From Semisulcospira habei (Eukaryota > Mollusca > Gastropoda > Semisulcospiridae), in NCBI GenBank assembly GCA_036245525.1, contig BTPG01000005.1, positions 114,074,466-114,138,465 of the forward strand: DNA of 64,000 bases, given 5' to 3'. The first letter of the stretch is position 1; each line of letters begins with the position of its first letter. This document shows, piece after piece, positions 53,345 to 63,820 of the stretch. The position numbers and the translations under genes are program-made. Below the pieces are notes generated by a model. It was given only the letters and a program-made list of their open reading frames with translations, was not told the origin of the DNA and searched no databases.

Positions 53345-53595
53345 GATGGACGTAAGATGACCAAGAGCTCAGACATGCAAATCGGAAGACGGACAGCCGA
53401 ACTCTGGAGACGACGCCTCTGGAGGTTCTCGGCCGGTTCTACGTCACTCCCAATCGCGCGTCCGGGTCCTACGTCACTCCCAATCGAACATCTCGACCGG
53501 AGACTTGGTTCCTTAGGGATGCAGTGTGTGTTCAGACTCCACCAGAAAAACGTTAACGTTCTCAATTGAACAGACATCCTTCTGTCTAGATACTC
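53345..53595. other. No gene recognised; short direct repeat
   Basis: CTACGTCACTCCCAATCG occurs at 53438-53455 and 53468-53485, 30 bp apart. Confidence 0.5.
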
Positions 53596-53597
53596 CA

Positions 53598-53648
53598 GAG
53601 TGCCGATGGCCTCTGTCGCCTGCACGGCGTTAAACCCTAATAAATAAC
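53598..53648 (+). mobile_element. SINE tail fragment
   Basis: GATGGCCTCTGTCGCCTGCA then CGGCGTTAAACCCTAATAAA, the same tail as 17884-17946. Confidence 0.6.
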
Positions 53649-54030
53649 TGCCTACATACTTGCACTTATGATCTCGGTTCGTCGCACGTTTTATAGTCGA
53701 AACAAATCCACGAAGGATGATTTCTGCAAATAATCCTATCCACGTTTACCGAGTACATACACAGACGTGTTCACCTCAGTCACCTACAGTACGGACTCCT
53801 TCCTTCGCCAGACTGGCGACTCTGGAAGTCTGGAAGAGGATGCAATTCGTCCATCGTATCATACACACAACACAACTCTCATCCGCGGGGCTGCTTCATG
53901 CGAGGCTATTGTGTGAGAGCGAGCTGGCAATCGGACCAGTTTTGCACACCGTTGCCAAGACTCACAAAAGAATCCGAGACGATCCTCCTAGGGTCGATCG
54001 AACTGAACCGCACGTGATAACCAACTAACC

Positions 54031-54326
54031 CCACTGGCTGCCAGTGTCTCTACTGTAAAGCGTGGTTTCCTACAATTTGGCTGTTGTTGTCTTCACAGTC
54101 ATGACGTCAGCGTTAGTATTTTCAGTTTGCCTGTAGATGTCTTTGCGGTTTGCGCTGCTCAGTAATTCCTACAAACCGGTTGCTGGTGTCTCTACTGTAA
54201 GCGTAACTTCCAAAATTTAGCTGTTGCGACTTCAATTAGAGTGAATTTGGCTGTTGGTGTCTTTATTGTCAGTGTAATTCCTGTCGGAATTACACTGACA
54301 ATGAAGGCACCAACAGCCAAAGAAAG
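54031..54326. mobile_element. P2-like element with amplified left arm
   Basis: About six degenerate left-arm units (core GGCTGTTGGTGTCTT...) start near 54035, 54077, 54127, 54178, 54219 and 54248. Only the last is followed by a matching right arm (AATTACACTGACAATGAAGG then CACCAACAGCCAAAG). Confidence 0.65.
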
Positions 54327-54358
54327 TTTTAGTCACATCATTCAAGCTTGAGACCTCA

Positions 54359-54660
54359 GTGAGTGATATGCGGGAGGTGCCAGAGAATACAGAGAATAAT
54401 CGCCAGAAAGGTTCGACTGTCGACGGTGTCCACAGTTTTATGACTGACAGCGACGGAACACCAACACAGCTAGCGCCGAAAAAAAATCAGTCGAGTGATC
54501 GGCTCCAGGCGCCAGAGAATAATCCCGAAAAAGGTTCGACGGTCGATGCTTTCTGCGCTTTTTGTGTCTGACGAGCACCGTACTGCTAACCTTCACACAA
54601 AGGCAAGCCAATAAATTCATGTCATCACAACAACAAAAAAAGGTTCAACTGCGGACGGTT
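54359..54660. repeat. Degenerate tandem repeat, unit about 115 bp
   Basis: AAGGTTCGACTGTCGACGGT at 54410, AAGGTTCGACGGTCGATGC at 54531 and AAGGTTCAACTGCGGACGGT at 54640 mark three units, each followed by T-rich sequence and TGTCTGACG-like ends. Confidence 0.65.
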
Positions 54661-54763
54661 TTTGCTTTAGGTGTCTGACGCCGACCCAATACTAATCAGT
54701 AACCATCACAGTCCCAGCTCCGGGCTTACCGCAGAGCTCTCGGCCAACATTCCAGTGAGCACG

Positions 54764-54850
54764 AGACCCTCGGCCGACGTTGGCCGAGGTTGGCCCGCGC
54801 ACAACCGCGCGCGGGCCAACTGCGGCCGACATCGGCCCGAGGGTTTACTC
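54764..54850. mobile_element. P7 GC-rich palindrome
   Basis: GACCCTCGGCCGACGTTGGC, GGTTGGCCCGCGC on the left; GCGCGGGCCAACTGCGGCCG, CATCGGCCCGAGGGTTT on the right. Confidence 0.75.
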
Positions 54851-54859
54851 TTTGCTAGC

Positions 54860-55520
54860 ATCCCATCCAATATGAAAATAATAAAAACAGAAGCACCCGC
54901 CACACAAGACATCAAACGACTTCAACAATATCAAAGATATCACAACATGAACGGCAGTACGAGACAAAAGAAAAAATCAGCACATCCACCACTCACAAAT
55001 TTTTCTTAGAACCGCGCATTACTACAAATAAAACCCAATAGAAAATTGCGTTTATTGATAAAACTGATGGCGAAAAATAAATCAGGGTTGCGGGCGACAG
55101 GCATCACAGAAAAGGACAATTCGCTTACTTTCTTGGCTTCCGCCGCAACGCGCGCTTCCTCCGGGAAGAGCTTCCTGCCCATGGTGGAACAGCAGCGCAC
55201 CGCACTATACCGGGTCCTCCCAGACCGGGCCCGCTCAGCTCCGCACAAGCGGGGGCTTGGTGACGTCACGGCCAGTGGGAGGCCGTGCAAATCAGGGTGG
55301 CAATCAGCAGGCATTCAGGACCATGGCCGCGCCACTCGTCATTAGGGTCCCTCAGTGGATTAGTGAGTGCTAATCACGTCCGGTATTCACACACACTGTT
55401 GTTACCGCCGGCTATGGAAACAGGGCGGACTGAAGTGAGCAATATGAGAACGCATTTTGTCTGTCCAGAAGTCGGCTGCACGGTTGGAATCCGGCCAAAG
55501 TTACCTAATGACGTAGGACA
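54860..55520. other. No gene recognised
   Basis: A GC-richer patch at 55130-55330 has an open plus-strand frame (55046-55345) that matches nothing I know. Confidence 0.4.
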
Positions 55521-55527
55521 ATCTGTG

Positions 55528-55573
55528 TGCTGGTCTGTGATTTTGAAGGTCCAAAATCACATATCAGCACACA
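55528..55573. mobile_element. P6 palindrome, centre-deleted
   Basis: GTGCTGGTCTGTGATTTTGA directly followed by GGTCCAAAATCACATATCAG; the ACCTTACGGC part is gone. Confidence 0.7.
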
Positions 55574-56001
55574 TGTAGAACAATCTGTGCAACCATTATA
55601 TGGAGTCACAAAAAAGTTGAGAAAAAAATGTCATCGGCAAAATTCAGAAACTGTCCGAAACTTCAAGCTACACAAGTACACATGAAGTGTCTCCATAATT
55701 GTTACTGGCACTATGAAAACAAACAAGTTCCATTATGCGCTGAAATGTCGTCAGAGCGAAGCCGCCGTTGGTCACCAAACGAGGTTTAAAAAGCGAAGAC
55801 AGGCGCAACACGGCACAGTGCAACAGGGTGTCTTCACACAGGGCTCTGTGCCATCCACGTCGATCAAACACAGCCAGAAATGAGTTTTCAATTGTTCGCG
55901 CTGAACGTCGAAAATAGAACTGCAGCCGTAAACATATTTCATTGAAACTTTGTCTCTTCACTAGTTACCGCAGGAGTTTCGGTGCCGAACATTCATTTTA
56001 A

Positions 56002-56179
56002 CCCCTTCACTGCCGGAACACAACGAGCAATACGCAAATGTAAGAGGCATAGATCCTCATGGGTCCCCGCTAAAACGGGGGCTCATGTTGATCTGTGCCT
56101 CTTGCTGACCCCACTCCGTTTGACGTTGAATTAACAAAGATTTCAGGAACGCAGTCTACGATGACTGGCAGAGAAGGGG
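56002..56179. mobile_element. P1 carrier MITE
   Basis: 178 bp, ends CCCCTTCACTGCCGG and, complemented, CCCCTTCTCTGCCAG. Left TTAA 55998-56001, right TTAG. Hairpin 56040-56105 with a TAAAA loop. Confidence 0.8.
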
Positions 56180-56342
56180 TTAGAGTTTCGAATGATTGAA
56201 AACCTTCCTGTTATACCAATGGCCCGATGTGACCTACTATAAAGATACGGCACCAAAGAATCTTCATGCTGTCTCTCGCTTCTACGAACACAGGTTTTCA
56301 GTGACATCAAGTACATGCTGTAACATGTAGCAACCTTCAACA

Positions 56343-56410
56343 CTATCTTGGGGTAGTGTCTGATTAGCTTGGCGCCTCTCCAGACGTCAGAGCTAATAAG
56401 GTACTACCCT
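56343..56410. mobile_element. P3 hairpin remnant
   Basis: GGGGTAGTGTCTGATTAGCT and AGCTAATAAGGTACTACCCT. Confidence 0.55.
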
Positions 56411-56679
56411 ACAGCTAATTGTACCAACTACATTTCTCAAATACGAGAACAAAGTATTTCAAATCTCCTTTGTTTCTCAATAAGAATACAAATCAGAATA
56501 CAGTTGTGTTCGGCTTCGGTGATGAATGACATTCCTAATCATCCAGCTAATTTAGTACCACGTGACAATTTCCAAACAGTTACCACTAAACGTGAAATTC
56601 CGCCAGAAGTTTTAGTTTTCGGCTGTGACCACTTTGACGGAGGATGTACAAAGAAGTCTTAGTCAACCAGTTATCATCA

Positions 56680-57090
56680 CTCCAGAAATTCTACAAAAAC
56701 ATTTCATTTCTCGACTGACTTCGGCAGAAAACAAAACAAAAATTAGATCGGTTACTTCGCTACTACGGCACAAAATCTCGTCTATTACTAAGATGGCAGA
56801 AAAGCTGGAAAATATGGACTGTTTCTACTAGGGCAGAAAATTTCGCCCTTTGCTGCTACGGCGCACAATCTCGCCTGTTACTGCTGTGGCAAAACATTTA
56901 CAAAGAAGTCGCGTGCGGCCTTAGCTGTGATTGACACTTCCTAATCATCAAGCAAATACGCAAACACGTGTTCCTCGCGGTTACTACTGTGGCAGAAAAG
57001 CTCGACTGTTACCACTAGGGCAGAAACTGCAGAAAGAAAGAAAGTTGCGTGCGGCCTCAGTCGTGGCTGACACCTCCCTTGTCACCGCTG
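56680..57090. repeat. Degenerate satellite-like stretch
   Basis: Variants of CTACTRTGGCAGAAAAGCT and GTTACTGCTGTGGC recur at least five times, and AAGAAGTCGCGTGCGGCC / AAAGTTGCGTGCGGCC twice. No fixed period. Confidence 0.5.
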
Positions 57091-57165
57091 TCCTGTGGGG
57101 AAAGATATTGACCCGATGGTCTGACAGCCCCCTGCTTTTTTCTCTCCCCTCTCCGTGCGAATGGC

Positions 57166-57890
57166 TTCGATCTCTCGCGCCTGAGGCCGGGCTTGTGTAC
57201 CATTCACGGCAGACTCAAGAGTGAGGTTCCTTGAGAAAGGAGAGGTTATCTGTAAGTGGCATAGATCCTCATGAGCCCCCGCATTTGCGTGGGCTCATGA
57301 GGATCTATGCCTCTTGCTGATGTAAATGCATTGGGTTTCTCACGCCTGTGCATAATTCACCGCAGACTCAAGGATGTGGTTTTTCGACAGATGAGAAGAC
57401 CCATCTGCAAAAGGTATAGATCCTCATGTGTCCCCACAATTGCGGAGACTCATGAGGATCTACGCTTCTTGTTGATGTAAATGGATTGGATATCTGACGC
57501 CTGAAGGCTTCTGCACCATTCAAAGCAGTATGACTCTAAAGATGGTGCTATTCGACAAAGCCGTACAAAGTCTATGGGTAGTCACTGCAATATGCGCAGA
57601 TCCCCGTGAGGCCTTGCGCTTGCCAGGGTTCATCAGACTCTATGCATGTTGCTGGAGCACATGCCTCCGATCTCCAAAACTAGTGCACCATTCACTGAAG
57701 ACTCCCAGATGATATTCTTTCACAAAGCATCGCCCATCTGGAAGGGGCATCACCCATCAACAGATGCCTCTTACTGGTGCCAACGGTCGCTGCTCTTGAT
57801 GATCAGTGAGTCTTGCTTGTGCAAGTGGCTTCGATCCCTCACGCCTGAGGACCCGTGCACCATTCATCCCCTGACAACAGTGGCAGGGTC
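57166..57890. repeat. Degenerate 165-bp tandem repeat containing P1
   Basis: CTTCGATCTCTCGCGCCTGA (57168) recurs in changed form near 57333, 57493, 57656 and 57826, each followed by ...GYACCATTCAC. The first two units hold P1 hairpins (57252-57317, 57407-57472), the third a decayed one (57594-57655). Confidence 0.65.
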
Positions 57891-57899
57891 ATTATCTCC

Positions 57900-58280
57900 T
57901 TACGCCTTTGCGTTTTGCGCGCCTCTCGAAAGGTCCGTGTGTATCTATCTTAAGGGCTGCAATTTCAGGTCCTTTCACACTACATTTTTTTACATCACTT
58001 TTTTCTTAGCGCAAAGTTTCGATCTATCACGTCCAATGATCCGCATCATTTACCATTGACATAAAAATGCGTAATAGTTATTTTCATGGAAATAGTTTAG
58101 AATGAAGAACTAAAAACGCCCACTGTCTACAACACACAGGACTAGGACTTTCTATCATTGCTACATTCTTTGAAAGAAGCAAAAACAGCCGGATGTGCAA
58201 AATATGCGCCAACTAACTTCCCGTCGCAGTTATTTCAGCACTGCTATTTTATTTCTCACTTGGAACAGAAACAGCTTGTG
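57900..58280. other. No gene recognised
   Basis: No repeat family match and no coding frame with known content. Confidence 0.45.
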
Positions 58281-58287
58281 CGTTTAT

Positions 58288-58486
58288 CTCGTTCAGCCCG
58301 AGGCACGTATTTCCCAAATTTTGGAGGCGTCATTTAACGACTATGCACCTGTTGCAGGAGATAGGTCGACCATGATAATTCAAGGGTAGTGCCAGATTAG
58401 CTTGGCGCCGACAGGCTAATCTGGCACTACCCTTGAATTATCATGGTCGACCTATCTCCTGCTATAGTGCGTCAGGGCTGAATGGG
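58288..58486. mobile_element. P3 MITE, TTAT on both sides
   Basis: Ends CTCGTTCAGCCCGAGGC and, complemented, CCCATTCAGCCCTGACG. The flanks are TTAT 58284-58287 and TTAT 58487-58490. Hairpin arms GGTCGACCATGATAATTCAA and complement are near perfect. Confidence 0.85.
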
Positions 58487-58610
58487 TTATCCACAGCACG
58501 GAACATGTCTGTTTCGAACAAGTGGCACTGCACACACGCCACACGTACCAATTTTCGATGTACACAGTTTGTGTATTTCTGCCCCGTCAGGACAAAAAGA
58601 CACTACACTA

Positions 58611-58684
58611 CGTCCATTTTTGCGAAATGCAAAATTTTCATTGCATCGCAATGAAAATTTCGCCTTTCACAAAAAAGGGACATA
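58611..58684. mobile_element. P8 palindrome
   Basis: GTCCATTTTTGCGAAATGC, AAAATTTTCATTGCATCGCA and the mirrored AATGAAAATTTCGCCTTTCA, then AAAAAAGGGACATACTG. Confidence 0.75.
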
Positions 58685-58689
58685 CTGTT

Positions 58690-59036
58690 GCCCTCACTTC
58701 ACTTTCACGTAAAGCAAAAATCCTCACCGACTCCCGAAGCCTCCTTAACTGACTACTAGTTCACAGCAGTTCCTTCTCTAACCGTTTCAGCTTTTGTGAC
58801 CGTCACAAAAAGATTTGCGGACGTAACTCCTGTGGCGCCCTTCGCGAAACCGAGCGACTGGCAAGAAGAGTCTTCTCTCAAGAATTCATCACGTCCCGTC
58901 GCCTCCCCGCTTCTTTTCGGCCCGCGCCGTGGGACCGCTTATGAGATGGACGCTATTCGGCAAAAACAGGTAATCTTACTTCAGAAACGCTACGACCCCC
59001 TCCGTGTATAGAGAGATAAGAACGAAACTTGCGCTT
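58690..59036. other. No gene recognised
   Basis: Contains AGCTTTTGTGACCGTCACAAAAAG at its core, a small palindrome (58789-58812). No coding evidence. Confidence 0.45.
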
Positions 59037-59075
59037 GCAAGAGGCATAGATTCTATTAGAGTCTATGCCTCTTGT
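59037..59075. mobile_element. P1 palindrome with centre deleted
   Basis: GCAAGAGGCATAGATTCTAT directly meets TAGAGTCTATGCCTCTTGT. The usual CATGAGCCCCCGC portions of both arms and the loop are gone. Confidence 0.8.
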
Positions 59076-59486
59076 GGGTTCACGACGTTCAGCACAAGAA
59101 TTTCTCACACATTCACGCCAGCAAAAAGTCGCCGATAAAACCCGCTCAATACTTGGCCATGGGAGACCCGCGCTATATCTATCCAGCCATTCTCCTTGAT
59201 TGGGTATTCGACGACACGACATACTCGGGCAGATGATGGGAACGCCAAATATTCGCAGTAGGCAAGATTCAGCGTATCACTTGCTGATGCAGAACTCATG
59301 AGAATCTATACCGACTGCTTGCCTCATTTGCGTCTGATTTTAAAGAAAGCATCAAAGGGCGATCATTGCCTCTTTTATCCAGACTGGAACCTCTTACAAC
59401 TGTGTTTCTCAGAAGAAGGGGGTCTACGGGACATTAGACTACAAGCGATGGTGAACACAGCTGAAGAAACGAAAATCTCGACTAAG

Positions 59487-59630
59487 AAAGAAACACGCTG
59501 AAAGCCACGTACAATACAATAAATAACATTGTGTTGTACTTGTTCTTTCTAAGCGCGTTTCTTTCTCTATTTTTAATATTTCTTTGCATATTACATGCAA
59601 TTTGCAGTCACCTTTTTGGTCGGGATAACA
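59487..59630. repeat. Inverted repeat and PLE-linked sequence
   Basis: AGAAAGAAACACGCTGAAAG ... TTCTTTCTAAGCGCGTTTCT pair as an inverted repeat. The right part matches the complement of 4812-4870. GCAGTCACCTTTTTGGTC at 59607 also occurs at 6268, beside the GIY-YIG relic. Confidence 0.55.
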
Positions 59631-59639
59631 GTTTTGAAA

Positions 59640-60110
59640 CGAACAGTAAGCCGTTAATGACCAAAGACTTACATAACTAAGAAGTAAATCATGTATCCTC
59701 TTACTGTTTAGCTCTGTGATTAGTTTATAATGAGGACATGGATGTCTTTCACGCCTACTATGTGACTGAAGAACCAGTCCTAAACGTCAACCCTCTCTCT
59801 CTCTGATCACTTCAGTAGGAAAATACCCGCCACCCACGAGTGGCGTTAGTCCTCATAAGCACCCGTAGGTCGTGGGGTTCACAAAGACTTCTCGCTTACC
59901 AGAAAGTTTCTTGCTGGCCCATTTTCATCTGTGTTCCTCACGGAAGAGAGGACCACACCACGCTGACTGGGGTCTGGAAGGTCACTCTTCTGTCGTCGGA
60001 AAGCGTCTTTCTATTACACACCTACACGACACGGCGGCGGCTCCTGCCTAAATCTAATGGCAATTTCCGCTAACAGACATGCTGGACCACTCCGTCTGCA
60101 ATGCTCAGGA
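59640..60110. other. No gene recognised
   Basis: No repeat family match. A P1 right half (GGGCTCATGAGAATCTATGTC) follows at 60126-60152. Confidence 0.45.
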
Positions 60111-60231
60111 GCACTTACAACAGCAAGGGCTCATGAGAATCTATGTCTCTTGTTGGAGGAGATCGCCTGTATGATGTACATCCTGTGCCGCTGGAACTGA
60201 CCGCGGTTTTAGAATCAGGTGGCCAGGTAGG

Positions 60232-60722
60232 TGAGTGAGCTTAGTCTTGCGCAAGCCACTGAGCAAGGTGCTATAGCTTTGTTTGTTTGTTTGTACATTG
60301 CTTAACGTCCCGACAGCAACAAGGCTTTCTCAGGACGTGCCTGCACTGCTTGTGAAAAAAAACAAAACAGAACATTGAATGTATGTCGCCAGCCGGTCAA
60401 ATACATTAAATAAACCTAACACATGGGGCTAAATAAAGCTAAGACCATTTAGCAACACACATCCAATATCAAGAGCTACAGGCAGTGCAGACAGTAGGGA
60501 GAGTTTTAAAAGGGCAAATACAGGTGAATGGACAAAGGGTAGACAGAAACACATGCCCCAGAATAGAGAGAAAAACCCACCCTGTGGGGCTGACCAGGGT
60601 GACCCTGGGAACTAAAAAATACCTAACCCCACCCAAGTCCCCCAGGGCAGACCCGGGTGGGGTGGTGCTATAGCGGAGCACCTTGCTTAGTGGCTTGGCT
60701 AGGACTAAGCTCACTCACGCAA
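60232..60722. mobile_element. P4 palindrome with a SINE in its loop
   Basis: Left arm GTGAGTGAGCTTAGTCTTGC ... GCAAGGTGCTATAGC to 60277, right arm GCGGAGCACCTTGCTTAGTG... from 60673. The SINE 60278-60663 sits at the centre. Confidence 0.8.
60278..60663 (-). mobile_element. 380-bp SINE-like retroposon, copy 9
   Basis: Flanked by GGTGCTATAGC (60267-60277, 60664-60674). Its tail is (CAAA)n-like instead of (CAAT)n. Confidence 0.9.
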
Positions 60723-60898
60723 ATGGCCCAAGGAGTGTACTGGATCGCGCGGAATCGCCTCGACGCGATCAGTTTTCCAGATCGTAATGTAGACACGAAC
60801 TGAAGAGGTCCGTACTTCCTGCAGAAAGCTCGGTTAGAACAATTGTAATCTAGGCCTGCGTGACGCAAACTGCCATACGACGGCTAAAAACAGTAGAC

Positions 60899-60965
60899 TG
60901 TCCTTTTTGTGAAAAGCGAGATTTTCACTGTAATACAAAATCTTGCTCTACACAAAAATGGACTT
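60899..60965. mobile_element. P8 palindrome
   Basis: TGTCCTTTTTGTGAAAAGCG, AGATTTTCACTGTAATAC and the mirrored AAAATCTTGCTCTACACAAA. More P8-like arms follow to 61035. Confidence 0.65.
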
Positions 60966-61035
60966 AGTGACTTTGCCTTCACCATGCAAATCTCGCGTTT
61001 CACAAAAATACTTACGTTTCTTTGCTTTCACTGGA

Positions 61036-61640
61036 CAGCATAGATCTGTGAAAATCTACGTCTATGTCTCTAAGATATGCCATTGCCAGAGTTTGCTCCC
61101 ACTGCTTACACGACGTGCGCGATAGAACTTTACACGAACACGCACTCACGACAGGAAGTCGTTCATCGGTACCAAAGGCCATGAATTAACTCGCTGACTG
61201 CTGGGAACACTTCCTTCCCAACACCAGTCCACGAGAAGCACTTCGATGGCACCAGGGGCACGAAGGCAAGACGCACTAAACCCATAGAAATGAGGTGTGG
61301 GAGGGGGGTGGTGACAGGACGAAAAAAAAGATGCTTTGGCTGTTTGGGAGCATTTTCTCACAAGAAGTAACAGATAAGATACATTTCCATAGGAACAGAA
61401 GTAAAAAGGCGATTCGAATTTCACATCCACACAAAAGAAAGTCCAGAGAGAAGGGTATGGGTGTGCTGAAATCAGATTGGAACCGAAGCTCTGGGTAAAT
61501 TAGTATGGGCGTGAAGAGGCGGGGAGGGGGGGGGGGGGGAATCCACCTTTAACACAAGGAATGTCCCAAGAGTTTATTTCATCTAGAGGTCACACTCCCA
61601 ACTTGCGATCGGCATGTGGAAATTGCGGCCAATCCAGCGG
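61036..61640. other. No gene recognised
   Basis: G-rich runs at 61295-61312 and 61520-61541. No coding evidence. Confidence 0.45.
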
Positions 61641-61652
61641 AATGAAAGCGGC

Positions 61653-61766
61653 CCGGCACAGTGACCAACACGTCCTCGGGCCGACGCCGGCCGCAGTTGG
61701 CCCGCCCGCACACGCTCGCGGGCCAACTGCGGCCGGGGTCGGCCGGAGGACGTTTCGCTCACCGGG
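61653..61766. mobile_element. P7 GC-rich palindrome
   Basis: ACGTCCTCGGGCCGACGCCGG, CGCAGTTGGCCCGC and the mirrored GCGGGCCAACTGCGGCCGGG, GTCGGCCGGAGGACGT around CCGCACACGCTCG. Confidence 0.8.
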
Positions 61767-62106
61767 ACGTCAGGTCTCTAATCAGGCAATAGGGCAACAA
61801 GTCTCATGCATTCTCAATACCGAGCGGGAGTCATTGAGGTCAGTCCTAAGAGGACCGTTTCCAGTCAGGTGCTGGCCTTGAAAAGGTCAGATGCTGAATC
61901 AGTGTTACGGCCACACTGTGACAGGCATGAACTTTCCTTCAGCAAGAAGCATAAATTATTATTCGTCCTTGCACTTCTGCAACCTCAGAACAGTCAACCA
62001 TTTCAGGCGATGGATGCCTTTCACTGTTCGAGTTTCACGTCGAGCAAGCGACCAGAAGACGGATTCGCGTCGGACGCCGTTTGCTGTATCTGATAAGACA
62101 TAAACC

Positions 62107-62478
62107 CTTAGGCTGCCGGCAGCCGTTTGCGTCGCGATGATACCTGCAGTAACTCTCTGGCTGTCGGTAGCGGTTTTTGTCGCGATGATTCCTCACTAAC
62201 TCTCTGGCTGTCGGTAGCGGTTTTTGTCGCGATGATTCCTTCACTAACTCTCTGGCTGTCGCCGGTAGCGGTTTTTGTCGCGATGATTCCTTCACTAACT
62301 CTCTGGCTGTCGGTAGCGGTTTTTGTCGCGATGATTCGGGCCTTCACCAACTCTCTGGCTGTCGGTAGCGGTTTTTGTCGCGACGATTCCTTCACTCTCT
62401 GGCTGTCGATAGCGGTTTTCGTCGCGATGATTCCAGCAGGAATCATCGCGACAAATACCGCTACCGACAGCCAAAGGG
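62107..62478. mobile_element. P2 element with left arm amplified at least sixfold
   Basis: A diverged first arm (62107), then six copies of CTCTCTGGCTGTCGGTAGCG... starting at 62153, 62200, 62248, 62299, 62351 and 62395. Only the last meets a right arm (AATCATCGCGACAAATACCG then CTACCGACAGCC), followed by TTAA 62479-62482. Periods 44-52. Confidence 0.88.
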
Positions 62479-62589
62479 TTAAGACAAGTCGTTATTTGTC
62501 CGCAACAGAACGACCTAACATCAAACGAATGACGAAAAACGAAGCGTCAACGCGACAACGTGGGGAGAAAGGATACGTCAGACTCTGCC

Positions 62590-62800
62590 CAAGGACCGAA
62601 TGAATTTCTATCATGTGAAGAGTTTTTGTTTGTGTCCTCCCAATAAGCCATCCCGTTTGCATGAGCCACAGACAAGCACAGGATCCAAGCAGGCAATATC
62701 TTCTGCTCGCAAAATCTAAAAGTAAACGAAACAAAAGGGATTTTCCTTTCATTTTACAGACTTAACAGTTACCTTTTTGTCTGCGTTTGGCAAAACTTAG
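62590..62800 (-). pseudogene. Decayed GIY-YIG relic, same family as 6055
   Basis: The minus strand keeps LWLMQT at about 62644-62665, as in the 6055-6276 relic, and ACAGTTACCTTTTTGTCTG resembles its upstream CAGTCACCTTTTTGGTCTG. Little else is preserved. Confidence 0.4.
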
Positions 62801-63124
62801 TCTCAATTTCGACCAACATCTACTTGTCTGGGTATGAAGAGGTCATCAGATTCGTGTTTCAACCCGAAAGCCTCTCATTCCTCATTAATTCAACGAACGA
62901 CGATCTTCACTCAGCAATTTGAGAGGCACGCTTGCGGGGGCACATGAGCATCTATCCCTCTCGTACCCGACTCACGCAAACTGTGTTGTCAATGGTTTTC
63001 CTCCCTTAAAAAAAATCTTCTAGTTCTCGTGAGTCTAGGACACATACTACGCGCGCCCTGAAGCCTTTCCTGGTCAGACCTAATTTCCTGTCCAGAAAGC
63101 GGTCATCCAGACACGCTGCTATCT

Positions 63125-63184
63125 GCAAGAGACATAGATTCTCACGAGCCCCTGCAGGGGCACGTGAGAATCTATGCCTCTTGC
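63125..63184. mobile_element. P1 palindrome, short centre
   Basis: GCAAGAGACATAGATTCTCA and GAGAATCTATGCCTCTTGC meeting at CCCCTGCAGGGG with no loop. Confidence 0.8.
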
Positions 63185-63314
63185 TGGTCCGAGACCAAGA
63201 TCCTTCATCCCCCTTCAGAGGAAGGTACCGGATTTACTGAAGTCCCAGCGAATGACTAAAGTCTGTGAGCATTGACAGAAGAAGGGTTGACAGTAATTAG
63301 GTCCGATATATAGC

Positions 63315-63373
63315 GCTGTCTACACTGGCTGTCTCCCTCGGCGGTAGCGAATCGAGGGAGACAGCCAATGTGA
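63315..63373. mobile_element. P5 palindrome, part of left arm deleted
   Basis: CTACACTGGCTGTCTCCCTCG then GCGGTAGCGAATCGAGGGAG and ACAGCCAATGTGAG. Both outer arms share CTGTCTCC/GGAGACAG, where the family has TTGTCTCC. Confidence 0.7.
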
Positions 63374-63420
63374 GAGCGGTCAAATCTAGAAGATAGGGGC
63401 CCAGTGTCCATGAAACTGCG

Positions 63421-63486
63421 TGATGTTCTGTGATCACAGGCCAGCGCACTCTAGATCTGTAGGGTCCAAAATCACAGGCCAGCGCG
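63421..63486. mobile_element. P6 palindrome with repeated right end
   Basis: GTTCTGTGATCACAGGCCAG, then GGTCCAAAATCACAGGCCAG: CACAGGCCAGCGC occurs twice (63435, 63473). Confidence 0.55.
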
Positions 63487-63820
63487 GCACGCAATTGTGG
63501 ACAAGAAGAAGAAACTGGCTGTCCAAAGTATCCGTCGATAACAAGATACTACGTTGAGCAGTGTGTCAAAATAAATAATAATAATAATACCGTTATTAAT
63601 AATAATTAATAATACCGTCAAGAAACACGCTGAGACTGTGAGTACCAGAAAGAATGTCATTGTCCTTCGCTGACAGAACTCTTGAGAAAAGCAAAAAGTG
63701 GTGATAAAAGGGGATCAAAGTAGTTGATATTGCATAGTAACACACCTAGTGAGCACTGGCGAATTAAGAACAATCTTCTAGTTACAACACTCAACTGAAC
63801 AGTTTAACTTAACTAATTAA

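Noticed and set aside
62107..62478. CRISPR-like array (regular 44-52 bp repeats)
   Set aside because: The repeated part is nearly the whole unit with no spacer diversity, and the genome is eukaryotic. It is an amplified transposon arm.
62127..62603. 158-codon plus-strand frame as a gene
   Set aside because: It is the amplified P2 arm read in one frame (repeated LTLWLSVAVFVAMIP-like blocks).
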